Below are positions 8,901 through 16,642 of a stretch of 37,013 bases of DNA, piece by piece. Source of the stretch: Chloroflexaceae bacterium (lineage in GTDB: Bacteria; Chloroflexota; Chloroflexia; Chloroflexales; Chloroflexaceae); assembly GCA_028282325.1 (NCBI GenBank), contig JANQID010000081.1, forward strand, positions 1 through 37,013, given 5' to 3'. Every line of letters begins with the position of its first letter. Position 1 is the stretch's first letter. The translations under genes and the position numbers were made by a program. The notes under the pieces are model-generated. The model was not told the DNA's origin, ran no database searches, and worked only from the letters and a program-made list of their open reading frames with translations.

Positions 8901-9887
8901 AATGTCAGCAACATCGCCCTCATTCCGCTCTCCGAGTTGAAGCGCCCGCGCATCGACGCTGTCGTCACCGTCAGCGGCATCTTCCGCGACCTGCTCTCGC
9001 ACCAGATGACCTTGCTCGACAAAGCTGTGCGCCTGGTTGCGAACGCCGACGAGCCGGTCGAGTTCAACTTTGTGCGCAAGCACGCACTGCAACAGGCGCA
9101 AGAGCTGGGCATCAGCCTTGACGAAGCGGCCACGCGCGTCTTTGCGAACGCGCCGGGCAGCTATGGCGGCAATATCAACAATCTGGTCGAGAGCGGTACG
9201 TGGGACGAAGAAAGCCAGTTGAGCGATGCATTCTTGAGCCGTAAGAGCTTCGCGATGGGCGTTCAGGGCGAAACGTCGGCCGGACAGCAGGGCTGGCGCA
9301 ACGCTCGCTCGATTATGGAACGAGCGCTGTCCACGGTTGATCTCAGCTTCCAGAATATCGACAGTTTCGAAGTCGGCATCAGCGACATTGATGTTTACTA
9401 CGAAAGCCTGGGCGGCGTCACCAAGAGCGTCGAAGTGCTGAGTGGCAAACGCCCGCCAGTGATGGTGGCCGACGCGGTGGCGACAAACGATCGCCTCGGA
9501 ACGCTGGAACAGATGGTGCGCCTGGAAACGCGGGCCAAGCTGCTGAATCCGAAGTGGTACGAAGCGATGCTGAATCACGGCTACGAGGGCGTGCGTGAAA
9601 TCGAGTCTCGAGTGAATAACACCTATGGTTGGAGCGCAACGGCGGGCGCGGTTGAAGACTGGGTCTATCAGGGCGTTGCCGAAACGTTTGTCCTCGATGA
9701 AGCGATGCGCAAACGGTTGAGCCAACTCAACCCACATGCTGCCGCCGGAACGGTGCGCCGGTTGCTGGAGGCCAATAGCCGTGGCTTCTGGAATGCTGAC
9801 GAAGAGACGTTGAACGCGCTGTACGAAATCTATACCGACCTCGAAGATCTCCTTGAGGGAGTCGGCGAGATAAGTGTGGCTCAATAG
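5955..9887 (+). CDS. bchH: magnesium chelatase subunit H
   Basis: Large porphyrin-binding subunit of Mg chelatase (CobN/Mg-chelatase family), which inserts Mg2+ into protoporphyrin IX together with the BchI/BchD ATPases, not encoded here. The 1310 residues show the N-terminal H-subunit domain (MRFIFITMDGNHGAAL...) and then a Lys/Arg/Ala/Ser-rich linker at about 231-255 (KKRKRSKGRAASAAP). The CobN-like body follows, with HFGTHGAMEFMPGKQSGLSS starting at His601 and PGSYGGNINNLVESGTWDEE near 1070. TGAGG stands just upstream of the ATG. Green phototrophs can carry BchH, BchS and BchT paralogues; I cannot tell from this copy alone which it is, but its place beside bchM favours BchH. hemN follows after 14 nt. 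Confidence 0.95.
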   Translation: MRFIFITMDGNHGAALRNAAATLHREHGVELGLGLYDATSLRNAADWERLSQDVAKADFVFGSRLFGEDFVRPLDNALTQATCPVCIITSNPTLMNHTRIGKFKLGGSSDADHEPGLLRQWMSKLRPKGSSSEASRQLAILRNLSKVLKLIPGKARDLYTYIAAHQYWLNGSPDNLYRMLCLLVERYVPGYKGKLPVRDPIIYPDVAIVHPNAPQPFESLESYEKWRRGDAKKRKRSKGRAASAAPESEVSSAGSVGLLILRTVALSGNTAHIDALVRALETRGIEVRMAYASGLDMRPAIKKFFLKSDKSGAQGDGRKADIDVLINGTGFSLVGGPAESRPDDARAALEELDVAYLNMIPLAFQRVEEWRNDDTGLVPIHLVMNVAIPELDGAVEPLVFGGPSLGSDSFVALMDQIEWAANRIARRVALNHKSNAEKHIAIAIFSFPPNLGNIGTAAYLDVFASLHQLLQELKANGYSVEAPASVEALRSALTEGNALQYGSDGNVAAQLSVDDYRKLFPGYVDIEPFWGGAPGELLNDGRSFYVLGRKFGNVFVGIQPSFGYERDPMRLLMAKDAAPHHGFAAFYTWIDRVFDADAIIHFGTHGAMEFMPGKQSGLSSTCWPFRLLGGLPSFYYYSMNNPSEATIAKRRGASTTISYLTPPLQQAGLYKGLRLLKDTLDRYRQSPDASMLEDIRLQADKLGIGVELKEQALDEESYVAALAHELIQIEQRMIPMGLHVLGQAPSPAELVDFLALSSAFARPRTGHGDETLLPLPELVANGMGWDYETIRDTMKHDRTAQERWEKIDKIIREAMRRFIDLSDAERKSAMAGGRHGSHNSVDAYLSTAANIKPGSLAPLWHFLGDLLDRIVHDREMYGLVHSLNGGYIPPVPGNDVVRNPATVPTGRNIQGLDPYRVPSAVAMENGARLMIEMLERQTQEQGGLPETVAMVLWGTDNLKSDCEGVAQVLALLGVRTIVDELGNVSNIALIPLSELKRPRIDAVVTVSGIFRDLLSHQMTLLDKAVRLVANADEPVEFNFVRKHALQQAQELGISLDEAATRVFANAPGSYGGNINNLVESGTWDEESQLSDAFLSRKSFAMGVQGETSAGQQGWRNARSIMERALSTVDLSFQNIDSFEVGISDIDVYYESLGGVTKSVEVLSGKRPPVMVADAVATNDRLGTLEQMVRLETRAKLLNPKWYEAMLNHGYEGVREIESRVNNTYGWSATAGAVEDWVYQGVAETFVLDEAMRKRLSQLNPHAAAGTVRRLLEANSRGFWNADEETLNALYEIYTDLEDLLEGVGEISVAQ

Positions 9888-9901
9888 AGGAGCAAGTTGT
9901 T

Positions 9902-11281
9902 ATGTACGTAACGCCCGTTTCAAACGAGTTGTTGGAGCGCTATAACAAGCCTGGTCCACGCTATACCAGCTACCCGACGGTTCCGGTATGGAAGGCGGAT
10001 TTCGGCGAGGATGACTATCGCGCGGCATTGCGCGACCTCGCTGCACAAACCAATCCGATTGTCTCCCTCTACGTCCATATTCCCTTCTGCGCGACGCGTT
10101 GTTACTACTGCGGGTGCAATGCTACGGTCACGCGTCGGGAGGAGGTTGTTGATGTTTATCTTGATCGTGTTCAGCACGAATTGGAAATGGTAACGGAATC
10201 GCTGGGCAAGGGCAAGCGGGTTGTGCAGCTGCACTGGGGCGGTGGCACACCGAACTTTCTCACCAATGACCAGATGGAACGGTTGTTCAGAATGCTCGAC
10301 GATCACTTTGCGATTGATCGTGACGGCGAGCTGGCGATCGAGATCGATCCACGCATCGGTACGCGCGAGCAGATCGGTTTCCTCAAGCAACTAGGCTTTA
10401 ATCGAATCAGCCTAGGTGTGCAAGATTTTGATGACTTTGTGCAAGAGGCGATCGGGCGCATTCAGCCGATCGACCTGACACGCGAACAGTATTACGTAAG
10501 TCGTGAACTCGGCTTCGAAAGCGTCAATTTGGATATGGTGTACGGTCTGCCATTCCAGACGGCGGAGACATTCGAGATCACGCTGCAAGAAGTGATCAAC
10601 CTCAAGCCCGATCGCATCGCGTGTTTCAGCTATGCGCATGTGCCCTGGGTGAAGTCGAACCAGAAACGCATCGACACCAGCAAGTTGCCCGACACCAACA
10701 CCAAGTTTCAGCTTTTCCAGACCGCCATCGCTGCTTTCACCGAAGCCGGTTACGATTGGATCGGTATGGACCATTTCGCCCAGCATGACGACGAGATGGC
10801 GGTTGCGGTGCGCGAGCGTCGCTTGCATCGCAATTTTATGGGCTATACCACCCGGCCCGCGTTGCATATGATTGCCCTGGGAATGAGCGGCATCAGTGAC
10901 TTGGCCGGGCGCTTCGTTCAGAATGACCACAAGCTCGGCAGTTACCAAAAGACGTTGGACAGCGGTCATCTGCCGGTGGTGCGCGGGTATCATCTCAACG
11001 AAGATGATCGCATCCGGCGCCTAGCCATCACCCATCTAATGTGCAACCTGGAATTGCCCTTTGACCTGACGAAGGCCGAGTTTGGCGTACGTCTTGACGA
11101 AGTGGCTGGCGAAAGCCTGGAACGCCTGGAAGCCTATATCGATGAAGGCTTCGTTGAATTTACGCCGGATCGGCTCATCGTTACCCCGCTGGGCCGTTAT
11201 TTTGTTCGCAATCTGGCAATGGAATTGGACGCCCATTTGGAGAAGAACAGTGATCGTCCGATCTTCTCGAAGACGATCTGA
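9902..11281 (+). CDS. hemN: oxygen-independent coproporphyrinogen III oxidase (radical SAM)
   Basis: Radical SAM enzyme decarboxylating two propionates of coproporphyrinogen III to give protoporphyrinogen IX without oxygen. It is a genuine HemN rather than the haem chaperone HemW. It has the N-terminal GPRYTSYPT (18-26), the four-cysteine motif CxxxCxxCxC at Cys63, Cys67, Cys70 and Cys72, the SAM-binding LHWGGGTP, and the full HemN length of 459 residues. GAGGAG precedes the ATG and the gap to bchH is only 14 nt, so it is probably co-transcribed. The anaerobic enzyme fits an anoxygenic phototroph. Confidence 0.95.
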   Translation: MYVTPVSNELLERYNKPGPRYTSYPTVPVWKADFGEDDYRAALRDLAAQTNPIVSLYVHIPFCATRCYYCGCNATVTRREEVVDVYLDRVQHELEMVTESLGKGKRVVQLHWGGGTPNFLTNDQMERLFRMLDDHFAIDRDGELAIEIDPRIGTREQIGFLKQLGFNRISLGVQDFDDFVQEAIGRIQPIDLTREQYYVSRELGFESVNLDMVYGLPFQTAETFEITLQEVINLKPDRIACFSYAHVPWVKSNQKRIDTSKLPDTNTKFQLFQTAIAAFTEAGYDWIGMDHFAQHDDEMAVAVRERRLHRNFMGYTTRPALHMIALGMSGISDLAGRFVQNDHKLGSYQKTLDSGHLPVVRGYHLNEDDRIRRLAITHLMCNLELPFDLTKAEFGVRLDEVAGESLERLEAYIDEGFVEFTPDRLIVTPLGRYFVRNLAMELDAHLEKNSDRPIFSKTI

Positions 11282-11330
11282 CGATCACACGTTCTCGTAT
11301 TCACAGCTTGTGATGAGGGAGTTTGCAGGT

Positions 11331-13046
11331 ATGAATCGTCTACGCATTGTCGCCATTCTCATGCTGGCTATGATCCTTGCCGCATGTGGGGGCGCTGCCC
11401 AACCGGAAGCCCCAACCGCCGAGCCGCAGGCGACAGAACCGACGGAAGCCCTGGCGCAGGAGCCGACCGAGGCTGCCGAGCCAGCAGCCGAACCGACCGC
11501 TGAACCACAGACTGAAGAGGCGACTGAGGAAGTCGCAGACGACGGCCCCGTGATGGGCGGCAGCGTGACCCGTGCCCTGACATCGGAGCCGACCAGCCTC
11601 GACCCGGCCGGGCCGACGGGTTCCGGTCAGAACATCTTGATGCCCTACATCTACGACACGCTGGTTGTGCGTGATGCAAACGGCAAGGTTTATCCATCGC
11701 TGGCCGAAGACTGGGAAATCTCGGATGACGGAACCGAGATCACTTTCAATCTCCAAGAGGGGATTTTGTTCCACGACGGCACGCCGCTGAACGCCGAGGC
11801 AATCGCATTCAGCTATGCGCGTTTCCAGGAGCCGGACAACAAGTCGCCGCTGTCCGCCACCTTTAGGGACGCGACGATCGAGGCCGTCGATGAGCTGACG
11901 GTGAAGTTCACCTTCCCCAAAGCGTCGGCAGCGATTTTCAGCGCGTTGACTAAGCCTTACGCCGGCATCGCCAGCCCGACGGCGGTGGAAGAATACGGCG
12001 AGGAGTTCGGCCAGAATCCGGTCGGTAGCGGCCCGTTCAAGCTGGCCTCGTGGGATGCGGGTGTCGCGATCACGCTCGAGCGCAACGAAGATTACGTGTG
12101 GGGACCAACGCTAGTTGAGAATCAGGGAGCGCCTTACATCGACCAGGCAGTCTTCAAGGTTGTGCCCGATGCCGCCACCCAGATCGCCGCGCTGCAAGCG
12201 GGCGAAGTGGATGTCATCTTCGTGAACAACCCAGAGCAAGTCTTGGATCTGCAGCAAGACGAGAACATCCAGCTGATCGAGACCTACCTCAACAGCTTGA
12301 TCTTCCTCGCCTTCAACAACCAGAAGTCACCGTTTGACGATGTGTTGGTGCGCCGCGCACTGTCGCATGCAATCGATAAGAGCGTGATCGTCCAGGCAGC
12401 GTTGAACGGCGTGGGAACCGAAGCCTGGTCGTTTATGACGACGACGTTGCCCGGCTATGATCCAACTCTGGAAGAGCTCTCCCTGGGCTACGATCCGGAG
12501 CAGGCTCAGGCGCTGCTGGCGGAAGCCGGCTTCACGCAAGATGCAGACGGAATGCAGACAAAAGACGGCGAACCGCTGAGCGGCGTTCTGCTCACATCAA
12601 CCCGTGCGCCGAACCAGATTATCGCCGAGATCATCCAGAGCCAGTTCAAGGACATTGGCGTGGCGATGGAGATCCAACAGCTTGATGCGCCGACGGCAAT
12701 GCAAACCGCGGGCCAGGGCGAGTTTGACTTCTGGCTGTGGCGCTACGACTGGGACGACCCGGAGATCTTGAGCATCAAGTTCGCATCCGCTCGCGCCGGC
12801 AGCTCCAACCGCAGCTTCTATAACAACCCCGACGTTGATGCGCTGCTCGAACAGGCGGCGGTCGAGATGGATCCGGATGCACGTGCCCAACTGTATGTCG
12901 AAGCGCAGAAGCTGATTATGGCCGACGCGCCCTGGCAGCCGCTCTACGAACCAAAGAACTTCCTGGCTGTCAACAATCGCGTGCAGGGAGTGGTGATCGG
13001 TTCGATGGGCCGTATGATGCTCAACGATGCACAGATCGTCGAGTGA
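11331..13046 (+). CDS. ABC transporter substrate-binding lipoprotein, peptide/nickel (SBP_bac_5) family
   Basis: Extracytoplasmic solute-binding lipoprotein of 571 residues. The signal peptide ends in lipobox LAAC with the lipidated Cys19, followed by a Thr/Glu/Pro/Ala repeat linker (about 22-71) typical of Chloroflexi lipoproteins. The mature domain shows family landmarks: SEPTSLDPAGPTG, LAEDWEISDDGTEITFNL, GILFHDGTPLNAEAIAFSY, NPVGSGPFKL and VRRALSHAIDKSVI. The ATG at 11331 is chosen because GAGGGAG is 9 nt upstream and the signal peptide starts there; an upstream extension would bury the signal peptide. Two permease genes follow. The family binds oligopeptides, dipeptides, nickel and, in Dpp/Sap systems, haem or 5-aminolevulinate, so the hem/bch context makes a tetrapyrrole-related ligand possible but unproven. 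Confidence 0.92.
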   Translation: MNRLRIVAILMLAMILAACGGAAQPEAPTAEPQATEPTEALAQEPTEAAEPAAEPTAEPQTEEATEEVADDGPVMGGSVTRALTSEPTSLDPAGPTGSGQNILMPYIYDTLVVRDANGKVYPSLAEDWEISDDGTEITFNLQEGILFHDGTPLNAEAIAFSYARFQEPDNKSPLSATFRDATIEAVDELTVKFTFPKASAAIFSALTKPYAGIASPTAVEEYGEEFGQNPVGSGPFKLASWDAGVAITLERNEDYVWGPTLVENQGAPYIDQAVFKVVPDAATQIAALQAGEVDVIFVNNPEQVLDLQQDENIQLIETYLNSLIFLAFNNQKSPFDDVLVRRALSHAIDKSVIVQAALNGVGTEAWSFMTTTLPGYDPTLEELSLGYDPEQAQALLAEAGFTQDADGMQTKDGEPLSGVLLTSTRAPNQIIAEIIQSQFKDIGVAMEIQQLDAPTAMQTAGQGEFDFWLWRYDWDDPEILSIKFASARAGSSNRSFYNNPDVDALLEQAAVEMDPDARAQLYVEAQKLIMADAPWQPLYEPKNFLAVNNRVQGVVIGSMGRMMLNDAQIVE

Positions 13047-13073
13047 TGATCGAAGCGTTCGAATGGTGAGACG

Positions 13074-14006
13074 ATGGCGAGCTTTGTCATCAGACGAATA
13101 GGAAATGCGGCGCTTGTGCTGCTCGTGGTCAGCTTTCTGACCTATGCGCTCCTGGAGTTTGCGCCCAGCGATGCTGCGTTCACGCTGCTCGCAGGCGAGG
13201 AGGCATCTGCGGAGCAAATTGCAACACTGCGCCACGAGCTTGGTCTCGATAAGCCGCTTGCCGTGCGCTACCTTTCGTTTCTGTCAGGGGCAGTTTTGCA
13301 CGGCGACCTGGGGCAATCGATTATGAGCGGACGCGACGTGAGCGAATTACTAGGCGAACGTTTCGTCAATACGCTGATCCTGACGCTGATGGCGACGGTT
13401 CTTTCGCTGTCGATTGGTACGTTAGCCGGTATTCTGGCAGCTGCGCGGCCCGGAAGCTTCCTGGAGGCGGGAGTTATGTTCTTCGTCATCGTCGGGCTGG
13501 CTCTCCCAACCTTCTGGGTCGCGTTGCTCATGATTATGGTCTTTTCGCTGCATCTGGGATGGTTGCCGGTCGTCGGCGCCGGAACCTGGACGCACATGGT
13601 TCTGCCGACGGTTTCGCTCGCCCTGCCGACGACTGCCGTCGTCGCGCGGCTAGTGCGCGCCAGCGTTCTTGACGTGAAAGGCGCGGATCACGTGCGCACG
13701 GCGCGCTCAAAAGGATTGGACAGTCGGCAGACCTGGCAATATCACATCTTGCGCAACAGTATGATCCCGGTGATTACGCTGATCGGGCTCCACCTGGGTC
13801 ATCTCTTAAGCGGAACATTTATCATCGAGACGATCTTTGGCTGGCCTGGCCTGGGGCGTCTCGTCGTCCAGGCGATTTTTGATCGCGACCTGCCGGTCGT
13901 CGTCGGCGCAGTTATTTTGATCGCCGTCATTTTCCAGATTCTAAACCTGGCGGTTGATGTTGCGCATGCACGACTTGATCCGCGCGTAGGTCGCGAAGCT
14001 CTCTAG
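13074..14006 (+). CDS. ABC transporter permease, DppB/OppB type
   Basis: Inner-membrane permease of 310 residues with about six transmembrane segments. It shows the DppB N-terminal pattern (MASFVIRRIGNAALVLLVVS), the family-specific LGLDKPLAVRYL (57-67) and HGDLGQSIMSGRDV, and the cytoplasmic EAA loop around 204-220 (ADHVRTARSKGL) that docks an ABC ATPase. It sits 27 nt after the substrate-binding lipoprotein and 59 nt before the DppC-type partner. No DppD/DppF-like ATPase gene occurs anywhere in the window, so the ATPases must be supplied from elsewhere. Confidence 0.93.
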   Translation: MASFVIRRIGNAALVLLVVSFLTYALLEFAPSDAAFTLLAGEEASAEQIATLRHELGLDKPLAVRYLSFLSGAVLHGDLGQSIMSGRDVSELLGERFVNTLILTLMATVLSLSIGTLAGILAAARPGSFLEAGVMFFVIVGLALPTFWVALLMIMVFSLHLGWLPVVGAGTWTHMVLPTVSLALPTTAVVARLVRASVLDVKGADHVRTARSKGLDSRQTWQYHILRNSMIPVITLIGLHLGHLLSGTFIIETIFGWPGLGRLVVQAIFDRDLPVVVGAVILIAVIFQILNLAVDVAHARLDPRVGREAL

Positions 14007-14065
14007 TCCGCTGACAACGACCAGGGCATTGGTGTAACAGCGCACACAGTGCAACGGACAAAGCA

Positions 14066-15097
14066 ATGGCTATTCCGGCAAGCTCCACAACTGAACGAAC
14101 CGTGACGTTGTCGCCTTCCGGTCAGGTTGCGCTCCGCCAGAATGTACGACGATCAGCGTGGCGCTGGCCAGCGATTGTATCACCGCAACTGATCATCGGC
14201 AGCGCGCTGCTCGCACTGCTGATCATCGCGGCCATATTTGCGCCGATCCTGGCGATCAGCCCGCCGGATGAGATCGAGCCGGTGCAACGCCTGTTGCCGC
14301 CAAGCCCGGAACATCCTTTTGGCACTGACCAACTGGGACGCGATCTCTTTAGCCGCGTCATCTACGGGTCGCGCCTGGCCTTGCAGATGTCGGTGCTGTC
14401 GGTGGCGCTGTCGGCAATACCTGGCATTGTGTTGGGATTGATCGCCGGTTATTATCGCAACTGGATCAACATCGCGCTAACAATGGTAATGGATGCCTGG
14501 CTGTCGTTTCCTGGCTTGCTGCTAGCGATTGTGCTGGTAGCTCGAATGGGGCCGTCGCTGGGAACAACGGTGATCGCCCTGGGCATTGTGGGCGTTCCGG
14601 CGTTTTATCGCCTGGTGCGCAATAGCACGATGTCGGCTCGGCACGCGCTCTACATCGAGGCGGCGTATTCGATGGGCTTTAGCGAAGCGCGAATCTTGTT
14701 TCGCCATGTGCTGCCGAACCTGGCGTCACCGATTATCGTACTCACAACACTGCGTCTGGGCGCGATGTTGCTCGCCGGCGGCGGCTTGAGCTTCATCGGG
14801 CTGGGCGCCCAGCCGCCCGACCCCGAATGGGGCGCATTGCTGGCTGCGGGGCGCGATTCGATGGGGCGTGCATGGTGGCTGGCAACTTTCCCCGGCCTGG
14901 CAATCGCCCTGAGCGTTCTGGGGTTTAATCTGATGGGCGATGGGTTGCGCGACGCGCTTGCGCCCGATCAAAAAAGCCGGCGCAGCCACAAACCGAAAGT
15001 ACGGCGGATTGAACGTTGGCTAGCCGTCGCTCGCGGTCTCCGCGCAGGCGGCAAGCAGAGCGACCAGCAGGCCGCTTCATCAATGAACCAGGGCTGA
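14066..15097 (+). CDS. ABC transporter permease, DppC/OppC type
   Basis: Second permease of the importer, 343 residues. A longer hydrophilic N-terminus precedes the first membrane segment (about 40-62). Then come PFGTDQLGRDLFSRVIYGSR (84-103), the hallmark of DppC/OppC proteins, and an EAA loop at about 198-218 (IEAAYSMGFSEARILFRHVL). The C-terminal cytosolic tail (about 300-343) is basic and low in complexity. The SBP-DppB-DppC order is standard, but here the set is inserted between hemN and the protoporphyrinogen oxidase gene and lacks ATPases. Confidence 0.93.
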   Translation: MAIPASSTTERTVTLSPSGQVALRQNVRRSAWRWPAIVSPQLIIGSALLALLIIAAIFAPILAISPPDEIEPVQRLLPPSPEHPFGTDQLGRDLFSRVIYGSRLALQMSVLSVALSAIPGIVLGLIAGYYRNWINIALTMVMDAWLSFPGLLLAIVLVARMGPSLGTTVIALGIVGVPAFYRLVRNSTMSARHALYIEAAYSMGFSEARILFRHVLPNLASPIIVLTTLRLGAMLLAGGGLSFIGLGAQPPDPEWGALLAAGRDSMGRAWWLATFPGLAIALSVLGFNLMGDGLRDALAPDQKSRRSHKPKVRRIERWLAVARGLRAGGKQSDQQAASSMNQG

Positions 15098-15123
15098 AGA
15101 ATAGAAACAAGGTGTCAACGGCG

Positions 15124-16545
15124 ATGACAAACTATTCGTGTATCGTAGTCGGTGGCGGAATGAGCGGGCTGAGCGCAGCCTACGCATTGTATCAACGCGG
15201 AGTCAATGTCTTGCTGGTGGAAGCCAGCGAGTATGTCGGCGGCGCAATTCGCAGTGAGCAAACCGCCGATGGGTTTTCGCTGGAACATGGTACCAATACT
15301 GTCACCAGCAAAGCGCAGGAATTGTGGGATCATTTCGAAGATCTGGGGATTGCCGATCAGAAGCTGGTCGCCGCGCGCGAGGGCGGGCGCCGCTTCATCG
15401 TGCATAACGGCGCGCCAACATTGATCCCGATGTCGCCCCCGGCATTTTTGAAAAGCTCGCTGCTCTCGACAAAAGCCAAACTCCGGCTATTCGCCGAGCC
15501 ATTGATTCCACGCGCGGTTACACCCGATGAGAACATTCGCTCATTCTTTACCCGACGGCTTGGGACTGAACCCGCACAGGTGCTGGTCGATCCCTTCGTG
15601 TCGGGCGTCTACGCGGGAAATCCGCTGGAAACTTCGGTGCGTTCGGCATTTTCATCGATGTGGGAAGCTGAGCAACAATATGGCAGCATCGTGATCGGCA
15701 TGATCGCCGGAGGTCGCGCCAAAGCCAAAGCTCAGCCAAAGCCCAAAGGGCCGCGTCCGCGCAGCGTGCTCTTTACGTTCCAGGGTGGTCTCGCGTCCTG
15801 GCCCAATGCCATCGCCGACGCACTCGGCCCCGACCGCGTCTGGTTGAATAGCCCCGCCACCGGTCTGCGCAAGATCGATCGTGGATGGGAGCTGACCGTC
15901 AACCGCGCCGGGCAGCCGGAAACGCTCACCGCCGATCGTGTGGTGCTGGCATCGCCGGCGTACGTGTCCGCCGATCTGGTGGCCGATATTGACCCGGACG
16001 CCGCCAAAGCGTTGCGCAAGATTTTCTACCCGCCAATGGCAGTGGTACACCTTGGCTTCCGGCGCGAAGATGTGGAACACCCGATGGATGGCTTTGGGAT
16101 GCTTTGCCCGTCGCGCGAGCAGCGCAAGGTGTTGGGCGTGCTCTGGCCTTCAGCCCTGTTCCCCGGACGTGCGCCGGAGGGGGTGGTGTTGACTTCGTCG
16201 TTTGTTGGCGGCGCCCGGGTGCCCTATCTGGCGACACAGGACAACGACACGATCATCGATATGGTGATCAAGGAACATCAAGAACTGCTCGGCGCACGCG
16301 GCGAACCGGTGATGGCCAAAGTAGCGAACTGGCCGCGCGCAATCGCACAATACTTCGGCGGTCACGATCGTATCCTCACCGCAGTGAAGCGTATGGAAGC
16401 GATGTGGTCGGGACTGTATCTGATCGGCAACTATCGCGACGGCGTGAGCGTCGGTGATTGTTGGAAGAACGGGCGGGCTTTGGCCGAACGGATCGCCGAA
16501 TATGAACCGTCGCGCCTGTTAGAACAGGCTGTAGCTACAACCTGA
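15124..16545 (+). CDS. hemY: protoporphyrinogen oxidase (HemY/HemG-type FAD enzyme)
   Basis: FAD-dependent six-electron oxidation of protoporphyrinogen IX to protoporphyrin IX, the branch-point substrate for ferrochelatase and Mg chelatase. The 473-residue product starts with the dinucleotide-binding motif VVGGGMSGLSAAYAL (8-22) and has LVEASEYVGGAIRSE and FSLEHGTNTVTSK. The C-terminal FAD-proximal NYRDGVSVGDCWKNGRALAE completes the match to HemY-type PPO rather than carotenoid desaturase. A Lys/Ala/Pro stretch (about 199-214) is an unusual insertion. ATG 15124 is chosen from the GxGxxG distance and AAGGTG 9 nt upstream; GTG 15112 is an alternative. It lies 26 nt after the DppC-type gene. Confidence 0.92.
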   Translation: MTNYSCIVVGGGMSGLSAAYALYQRGVNVLLVEASEYVGGAIRSEQTADGFSLEHGTNTVTSKAQELWDHFEDLGIADQKLVAAREGGRRFIVHNGAPTLIPMSPPAFLKSSLLSTKAKLRLFAEPLIPRAVTPDENIRSFFTRRLGTEPAQVLVDPFVSGVYAGNPLETSVRSAFSSMWEAEQQYGSIVIGMIAGGRAKAKAQPKPKGPRPRSVLFTFQGGLASWPNAIADALGPDRVWLNSPATGLRKIDRGWELTVNRAGQPETLTADRVVLASPAYVSADLVADIDPDAAKALRKIFYPPMAVVHLGFRREDVEHPMDGFGMLCPSREQRKVLGVLWPSALFPGRAPEGVVLTSSFVGGARVPYLATQDNDTIIDMVIKEHQELLGARGEPVMAKVANWPRAIAQYFGGHDRILTAVKRMEAMWSGLYLIGNYRDGVSVGDCWKNGRALAERIAEYEPSRLLEQAVATT

Positions 16546-16552
16546 GTAGACG

Positions 16553-16590
16553 TATGTAAGTGGAAAATTTAAAAACTTTCCACTTACATA
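16553..16590 (+). terminator. long perfect inverted repeat after protoporphyrinogen oxidase (terminator or operator)
   Basis: Arms 16553-16566 and 16577-16590 are perfectly complementary over 14 bp (TATGTAAGTGGAAA and its complement), separated by a 10-nt A/T-rich loop. It begins 8 nt after the stop codon and is followed by a short T-rich run (TCTTTTG). The position fits termination of the bchM-hemY transcript. The low GC of the stem and weak U-tract leave open a protein-binding palindrome instead. Confidence 0.6.
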
Positions 16591-16594
16591 TCTT

Positions 16595-16623
16595 TTGATA
16601 GTAGTATTGGCTGTACGTATTAT
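16595..16623 (+). promoter_or_regulatory. predicted promoter of the PucC-family MFS gene
   Basis: TTGATA at 16595-16600 and TATTAT at 16618-16623 are separated by exactly 17 nt, a good sigma70-type match. The start point would fall near 16630, just at the ribosome-binding site, giving a very short leader. It lies directly downstream of the 14-bp inverted repeat, consistent with one transcription unit ending and another beginning here. Confidence 0.5.
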
Positions 16624-16642
16624 GTAGGCGGGAGAGCGCGCA

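Noticed and set aside
8709-9884. Long minus-strand open frame (391 codons) opposite bchH
   Set aside because: The plus strand encodes conserved BchH here; the antisense frame has no recognisable motifs and is a by-product of GC-rich codon use. The same applies to long antisense frames over hemA (18059-19582), hemE and hemL.
11301-11313. TCACA-GCT-TGTGA inverted repeat before the lipoprotein gene as a CRP/FNR-type site
   Set aside because: Only 5-bp arms with wrong spacing for the CRP/FNR consensus, and it abuts the ribosome-binding site; too weak to call.
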